From the NCBI GenBank assembly GCA_037179385.1, contig CM074187.1, forward strand, positions 4,402,001 through 4,466,000: a stretch of DNA of 64,000 nt, written 5' to 3'. Below, in pieces: positions 60,401-64,000 of this stretch; within the stretch, counting starts at the first letter, position 1, and the number at the start of each line of letters is the position of its first letter. Origin of the DNA: Holothuria scabra. Its lineage: Eukaryota; Echinodermata; Holothuroidea; Aspidochirotida; Holothuriidae. The notes beneath the pieces are model-generated. The model searched no databases. It was not told the DNA's origin and saw only the letters and a list, made by a program, of their open reading frames with translations. A program made the position numbers and the translations under genes.

Positions 60401-63253
60401 ATCATCTAAGGAGTGAGAATCCAAAAGGGATACCAAATAAACAAAAATACCAAACATGGTCAAATGTGACCATCTTTGTTCCAATATTGTTGCCAATCAC
60501 AACATTTATTGCGATCCTTACATGGCCCTTTCATTGTAAATGTCACAAAAAAAGATCAGCAATTGCAGCTGATGAAAACTTTTGAGGAGAGAGACAGAAA
60601 TTTCACCCCACAGCACCACATAAGCTCTACCCACCTCATGGGTTAAGAGAACAAAGAAGATTACTCAAGGAGAAGAAGAGGTAGAGATTGTGAAGAAATA
60701 ATAAACAAAACATTTTTGAATACAATACTGAACATTTTCCCAGCAAGTCTAGATTAAAAGGTCAAGATAGAAAAGTAATTTTGGAATTCTTATCATTGCA
60801 AGTGCAAAAAATTGCACACTGTATCTGGACACACATATCATGATTTTCAATCACTGTTTGTGTGCCAGCCAACAGCTGGTAAATCAAAAACCAGCTAGCA
60901 GCCATTGTTGATGATCCAAAGACCACCACCACTCCCCCTTAAACACTACTCCACCTTCCCATCCCCTTAAATACTACATCCCACTAAAAAGCATAAAATC
61001 ACTTTAGGTTTTACCCCAACAGGTATATTTAATGTAAATTCAATAAGATGTCTGTCCTTGTTCCCCTCCATTTGTATGCAAATGAACTCCACTACAAAAG
61101 ATGACCAAACATGAGTTCTGCATCAATGAATCTTTTGGGTTACTTCAACATAGATCAGTGATTCCACTCAACTAAAAAAGTTGGAGGGGTATTGATTACT
61201 GCTTAATTTCATGTCTACATTGATACTGCCCTTGGCCAAGTTAAAGGTAAGTTCGGGGGGAGGGGGGGGGGGGGACAAAGCATCAAAGCAACTATAAGAT
61301 ATGAAAAGTTTCAAAGGTAGTTTTGTAAGTTTGAACATTGCTGCAAAGGTATCCTCTTCAATGGAAACCAAGACATTGGCATTTCATTATTTTTTTTGAA
61401 AAAGGGGAAATTTCACCCTCTAAGAAGAAAGGGAGGGATTCCCCTTCCCCATTACCCTTAAAGGAAGCCATGCAGATATTGAACATGGAAAAGTAGCGCA
61501 CTGTTACCAAAACTTACCAACCAATTTGTCCACAATATCAAAGTTTGTAAATGCTACAAATGCAAATCCTCTAATTCTTGAGGAATCCGAAGTCTGAGTT
61601 GGGATGATCACTTGCTCTACTTCACCATATTGGCTAAAGTAATCTTTTAAATGTTCTGATTTCAGGTTGCCAATTCCTCCAATGAATATCTTCTTTGTTT
61701 GCACATTTACCTGGGGATCTTTGGCTGTGTCCTGAGAAAAAAGGAAAGAACTCAGGCATTAGGTAATTTGGGCAAGGTAATGACAGATCCAAAGGACTTT
61801 GTTTTTATGTGCCGAAGACCATTTCTGGATGTACCCTACAGTAGAAAACCAATTTTAAAAGGTATTAAAGAAAACTAGAGCAGCAATGCTGTTGTGAAGC
61901 TCACACAACTTGTTTCTTCTGTTAAAAACAGGAATTCAAAGTTCAACCAACTTTTATCTGTTATCTGTTTCCTAAACCTTCTTACATTACAAAATTAAAT
62001 GCAAGGAAGTAAAAACAGTGAAGGCAAAACATTTGTAATGTTTTGCAATTTGTAGAAAGGAACTGAACACACAACCAAGCACACTGCTATTAGTGCAATC
62101 AGAAAACAACTTAAGGCTCAGCTGGCAAAATGAACACAGCCCCCCAAATACAGCTTTAAAACACATCTTAAAGGGCCAATTCTCTCACCCCAAACTACAC
62201 TTCTTCTAGGGGCTACAGAAACTCTCCACTGGCGAAGCATTTTGACTGTGTTAATTCAAACAATGCAGATTACCAAAGCTTATATTACACAGCATGAGCT
62301 GTACTGAGAACTTTTTGAATATACACATTGAACTTTTCTATACTCACCCTGAAGCAATAAACGGAGATCGTGACTAGATAAGGATGAATGGGAGAGGCTT
62401 AAGTAAGAAGGTTAGGAGAATTGGTACTATTTAGGGTAAGAGAACTGGGCCTTTACATTTCCCATACTAGAATTCAAGTAGGTACTGCAGCTATGAATGC
62501 TCTCCTCCAAAGCAATCATACACCAAAATTTGAGCCCCAAATCTCCAAAAATGAGGAAGAAGACTCTCGTTAAAAAGTTGACACCATCAAGGCCATTTGA
62601 AAACCTCACACATGTACTGTGTACATGAGCTAAAAAGAATTTTCCTAAATAAATACAATACATGAAGCCAGGCACATAGCCAGGATTGTGTCATGGGAGG
62701 AGGAGGGGGGCACAACATTATAAAGGAAAAGTCTAAGGATAGAGAGAAAAAATTGCCATTTTAGGTGTTTTTTGCAATGCAAAATTGGGTCATGGTCAGG
62801 GGTGGTTCTGATGCCCCTCCTGCTTACCACTACAACTACAGTGGTTAAGAAAGTTCAAAAGTAACAGCTACACATCCTTAAATTTGAAAGCCTATTTAAT
62901 AAGAACCAATAAAACTATACCTATGTCAGTAATACATTCATTTTAGTAACATCAAAAGTACCACTCACTTCTCTTGACATAGCCCTCTTGATGTCAATTT
63001 CTCTACCATTCATTTTTATTTTGGTTTGCTTACGAGCTTCAAGCACATCATCTACCTCAGAGGACTTTTCAAAAGTCACAAATCCAAATCCTCTGGAGGG
63101 TCCTGGCTCTCCCCTCTGACTTTGACTCTGGCCTCTAATGACAACACAGTCTACAATAGTACCATAGTCCTGAAATGTTTTGCGGATGTCATCTTCAGTC
63201 GTGGCGAAGCTGAGTCCTCCCAGAAACAGCTTCCTCAGCCGTTCTGATTCAAG
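48333..63253 (-). CDS. hnRNP A1-type RNA-binding protein, nine coding exons; first coding exon not found
   Basis: This nuclear RNA-binding protein is predicted to act in splice-site choice and mRNA export, by family. Coding exons in transcript order are 63253-62969, 61731-61518, 60233-60123, 58416-58375, 57370-57323, 55417-55364, 53041-52961, 51088-50990 and 48400-48333. Each is bounded by AG and GT, and the joined frame is open for 333 residues. RRM1 has RNP2 LFLGGL (residues 9-14) and RNP1 RGFGFVTF (54-61). RRM2 has IFIGGI (110-115) and RGFAFVAF (149-156). The tail is rich in Gly, Arg and Tyr with RGG-like repeats, holds an M9-like segment (SNFGPMRGG..GPYGG), and ends GRRF like vertebrate hnRNP A1. 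The intron inside RRM2 after DKLV is, from memory, placed as in vertebrate A1. The start codon exon must lie upstream, probably beyond the right edge. A2/B1 is less likely given the GRRF end. Confidence 0.94.
48401..50989 (-). other. hnRNP last intron
   Basis: 2.6 kb; I see no transposon ends, RNA gene or extra coding exon. A short hairpin of CATGTTGATTTCAAGTTGACATG type lies near 50050. Confidence 0.5.
50990..51088 (-). CDS. hnRNP exon: M9-like nuclear import segment
   Basis: 99 nt, phase 1 to 1; acceptor ATAATGCAG, donor GTAGGT. It holds SNFGPMRGG and, after a Gly run, GPYGG. In hnRNP A1 the matching SNFGPMKGG..GPYGG is the M9 PY-type signal bound by transportin, so this exon likely controls nuclear shuttling. 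Confidence 0.92.
51950..52180 (-). mobile_element. tRNA-derived SINE-like copy
   Basis: On the minus strand the head has a polymerase III A-box-like TGGTCTAACCG (52168-52158) and a B-box-like GGGTTCGCTTCCC (52126-52114) spaced as in a tRNA. A non-tRNA tail follows, shared with copies at 18884, 54890 and 58080. I do not see a good cloverleaf, so this is not a functional tRNA gene. Confidence 0.7.
52181..52517. mobile_element. Interspersed element with TGACC words, a CA tract and a terminal hairpin, copy 1
   Basis: Repeated TTGACC/GACCTC words, the block CACACCAAATATGAG, a (CA)n tract (about 52432-52472), then the hairpin GATTCCTTGCC/GGCAAGGAATC (52489-52517). The same order occurs at 56690-57183. 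GATTCCTTGCC also occurs at about 51669, so a larger element with such ends is possible. Confidence 0.55.
52961..53041 (-). CDS. hnRNP exon: glycine-rich module 4
   Basis: 81 nt, phase 1 to 1; acceptor GCAACACAG, donor GTAATG. Encodes GPYSRDFGPGGGGGGYRDDG and continues to GGGYNS. Confidence 0.92.
53042..55363 (-). other. hnRNP intron between modules 4 and 3
   Basis: 2.3 kb; one truncated SINE-like copy (54890-55035), otherwise nothing recognised. Confidence 0.5.
54890..55035 (-). mobile_element. tRNA-derived SINE-like copy, tail truncated
   Basis: The head matches the copy at 52180 (GGACCCTGTGTTTGGTCTAAC on the minus strand), but the B box is degraded. The match stops after CTCCATTGCTTATGC, so the far part of the tail is missing. 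Confidence 0.65.
55364..55417 (-). CDS. hnRNP exon: glycine/tyrosine-rich module 3
   Basis: 54 nt, phase 1 to 1; acceptor TTTTTTCATCAG, donor GTAAGT. Encodes GGNYDGYRPAYDDGYGRG, with spaced tyrosines typical of low-complexity tails. Confidence 0.92.
55418..57322 (-). other. hnRNP intron between modules 3 and 2
   Basis: 1.9 kb; contains the second TGACC/CA-tract element at its upstream end. Confidence 0.5.
56690..57183. mobile_element. Interspersed element with TGACC words, a CA tract and a terminal hairpin, copy 2
   Basis: Three successive GTGACC..TGACC blocks (near 56710, 56815, 56960), TATACCAAGTTTCAATTTAA, a (CA)n tract (about 57103-57140) and the hairpin GGTTCCTTTTGC/GCAAGGAACC (57158-57183). 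Confidence 0.55.
57323..57370 (-). CDS. hnRNP exon: glycine-rich module 2
   Basis: 48 nt, phase 1 to 1; acceptor CTGTTTCAG. Encodes NFDRFEGGRMGRGGYE. The split first codon is Asn here, not Gly as at the other tail junctions. Confidence 0.9.
57371..58374 (-). other. hnRNP intron between modules 2 and 1
   Basis: 1.0 kb; SINE-family pieces at about 57496-57555 and 57950-58175. Confidence 0.5.
57950..58175 (-). mobile_element. Rearranged SINE-like copy
   Basis: A degraded head-like part (TTGAGTCCCGTATGACTGAA, GTTCAAACCTC) precedes the shared tail CCCAGTTTCTAACAAATTGG..GGCTTGTTTTCC, with extra bases between them. Confidence 0.5.
58375..58416 (-). CDS. hnRNP exon: glycine-rich module 1
   Basis: 42 nt, phase 1 to 1; donor GTAAGT. 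Encodes GDFRGGNRGGGGYG, with RGG and GYG motifs. Confidence 0.92.
58417..60122 (-). other. hnRNP intron downstream of the RRM2-end exon
   Basis: 1.7 kb; no transposon ends or RNA genes recognised. The block TTTTGTCCAGGATTGT recurs at about 59820 and 60036 in a short local duplication. Confidence 0.45.
60123..60233 (-). CDS. hnRNP exon: end of RRM2 and start of the RGG region
   Basis: 111 nt, phase 1 to 1; acceptor TTTAACTAG, donor GTATGT. It encodes IKNHTINGMDLEVKKATPP, which closes RRM2, then a run of Gly with RGD/RGG-like residues. Confidence 0.94.
60234..61517 (-). other. hnRNP intron within RRM2
   Basis: 1.3 kb; a G-run near 61255-61275 and nothing else definable. Confidence 0.45.
61518..61731 (-). 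CDS. hnRNP exon: inter-RRM linker and most of RRM2
   Basis: 214 nt, phase 0 to 1; acceptor TTTCTCAG, donor GTAAGT. It encodes DTAKDPQVNVQTKK, then RRM2 as far as FDIVDKLV. Confidence 0.95.
61732..62968 (-). other. hnRNP intron between RRM1 and RRM2 exons
   Basis: 1.2 kb; one MITE copy (62168-62455) and a short G-rich patch near 62700. Confidence 0.5.
62168..62455. mobile_element. TTAA-flanked MITE in an hnRNP intron
   Basis: TTAA at 62168-62171 with AGGGCCAATTCTCTCACCCC inside. The right end is GAGAACTGGGCCTTTA, one base short of TTAA. The interior matches the copies at 8302 and 17099. Confidence 0.7.
62969..63253 (-). CDS. hnRNP exon: RRM1
   Basis: 95 codons, phase 0 at both ends; acceptor TATAACAG, donor GTGAGT. 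It encodes LESERLRK, then a complete RRM with both RNP motifs, ending IDIKRAMSRE, which matches the end of RRM1 in hnRNP A1. Confidence 0.95.
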
Positions 63254-64000
63254 CTGTTATAAAAATTTCAGAGTGAAAAAGAGAGTAGTTGAATTATTAA
63301 CAGTTGCATGTCCAAAGCAATTCTTCTTTCTGGGCCAAGAAAAACACAGTCTGGAAGGCTATCCATTTGTAACATATGATAACCTTTCAAATTACACAGC
63401 AACTTTTAATTTATTGTCAGGCATCATGCTTATATTTGTATACACTTTTTCAGCAAACGCTGCAGTTTAACTTTTAGACTCAAGTTTAACTAGAAATATT
63501 GCGCTAAAAATCGTTATTGTTTTCATCAGCAGCTAAGGCTGTTCATATAACACTTCCACTTCTTTGGAAGTTGATCAATTTTTATTGGTAATTAATATTC
63601 AGCATTTATCATTATCGTAATTTTCTACCACTATAAATAAAAATACTGCAAATTTTAAATAAATAGTAATTATAATTTCAGGGATGAAACTGATATTGAA
63701 AATTAGAAGGATATTTACTGAAAGTGTTGGCAGTGCTGAATTGTAACTTTCAGCAGCATTCATCAACCAGCAACAGCAACTTGTTACGGAAGTAGAAATG
63801 TGCAGATTTTTCAGCAATTTGTGAAGAATTTCGGGTAAGAGGACTACCTTGAGGTAACTAATGATGGAAAGTTTTACCGGCTAAGCATTTGTTCATAAAA
63901 GTGGGAGTAATAATGTCAAAGATTTCAATTTCATTTTTGGAGCCTGGAATGGTGTGACTTAACTTTTGTGTTATATATAAAGTGTGTGGTAATAGGAACC
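63254..64000 (-). other. hnRNP upstream intron (partial)
   Basis: Sequence upstream of the RRM1 acceptor. I could not find a start-codon exon with a donor here; the 5' end of the gene is probably beyond the window. Confidence 0.4.

Overview
This 64 kb window is eukaryotic, animal nuclear DNA: AT-rich, intron-containing, and full of short DNA transposons, microsatellites and tRNA-derived SINE-like copies. I infer a marine invertebrate, most likely an echinoderm or another invertebrate deuterostome. That guess rests on general texture (many TAGGCCTA words, a Merlin transposon, many MITEs) and is weak; no diagnostic gene settles the species.

The only well supported host gene lies on the minus strand, from 63253 down to 48333. 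It is an hnRNP A1-type RNA-binding protein. Nine coding exons can be placed to the base: RRM1, RRM2 split over two exons, a glycine/arginine/tyrosine-rich tail over six exons including an M9-like nuclear import signal, and a C-terminus ending in GRRF. Its first coding exon is not found in the window. At the left edge (169 to 1, minus strand) is the RRM1 exon of a second, diverged paralogue, cut by the window border. The two genes therefore form a tandem pair in the same orientation.

The roughly 48 kb between them is largely a transposon graveyard. Its centre is a 4.7 kb Merlin element (10064-14780) with an 8 bp target duplication, TIRs of about 380 bp, and a 275-residue IS1016-like DDE transposase whose last part is frameshifted. 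Arrays of a roughly 98-105 bp satellite flank the transposase gene in inverted orientation. This Merlin sits inside an older element (8715-14844) with a 10 bp target duplication, and a TA-flanked foldback abuts that element's right target site.

Other elements include two related copies of a 1.7 kb element with 10 bp target duplications (1425-3080 and 43771-45485), an 836 bp foldback (3951-4786), hAT-like and piggyBac-like MITEs, a TTAA-flanked MITE family with several dispersed copies, a 470 bp repeat in two copies, a 2.3 kb tandem duplication with internal sub-repeats (20.5-24.6 kb), a degraded Helitron-type open reading frame (about 25.1-25.9 kb), and a foldback built from ATTCCGAA-type words with a hAT-like MITE nested in its middle. 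From about 45.5 kb rightwards the sequence is mostly the 3' flank, exons and introns of the hnRNP gene, with SINE-like and MITE insertions confined to introns.

All splice sites, repeat ends and target duplications were read by eye. No alignment or database search was run.
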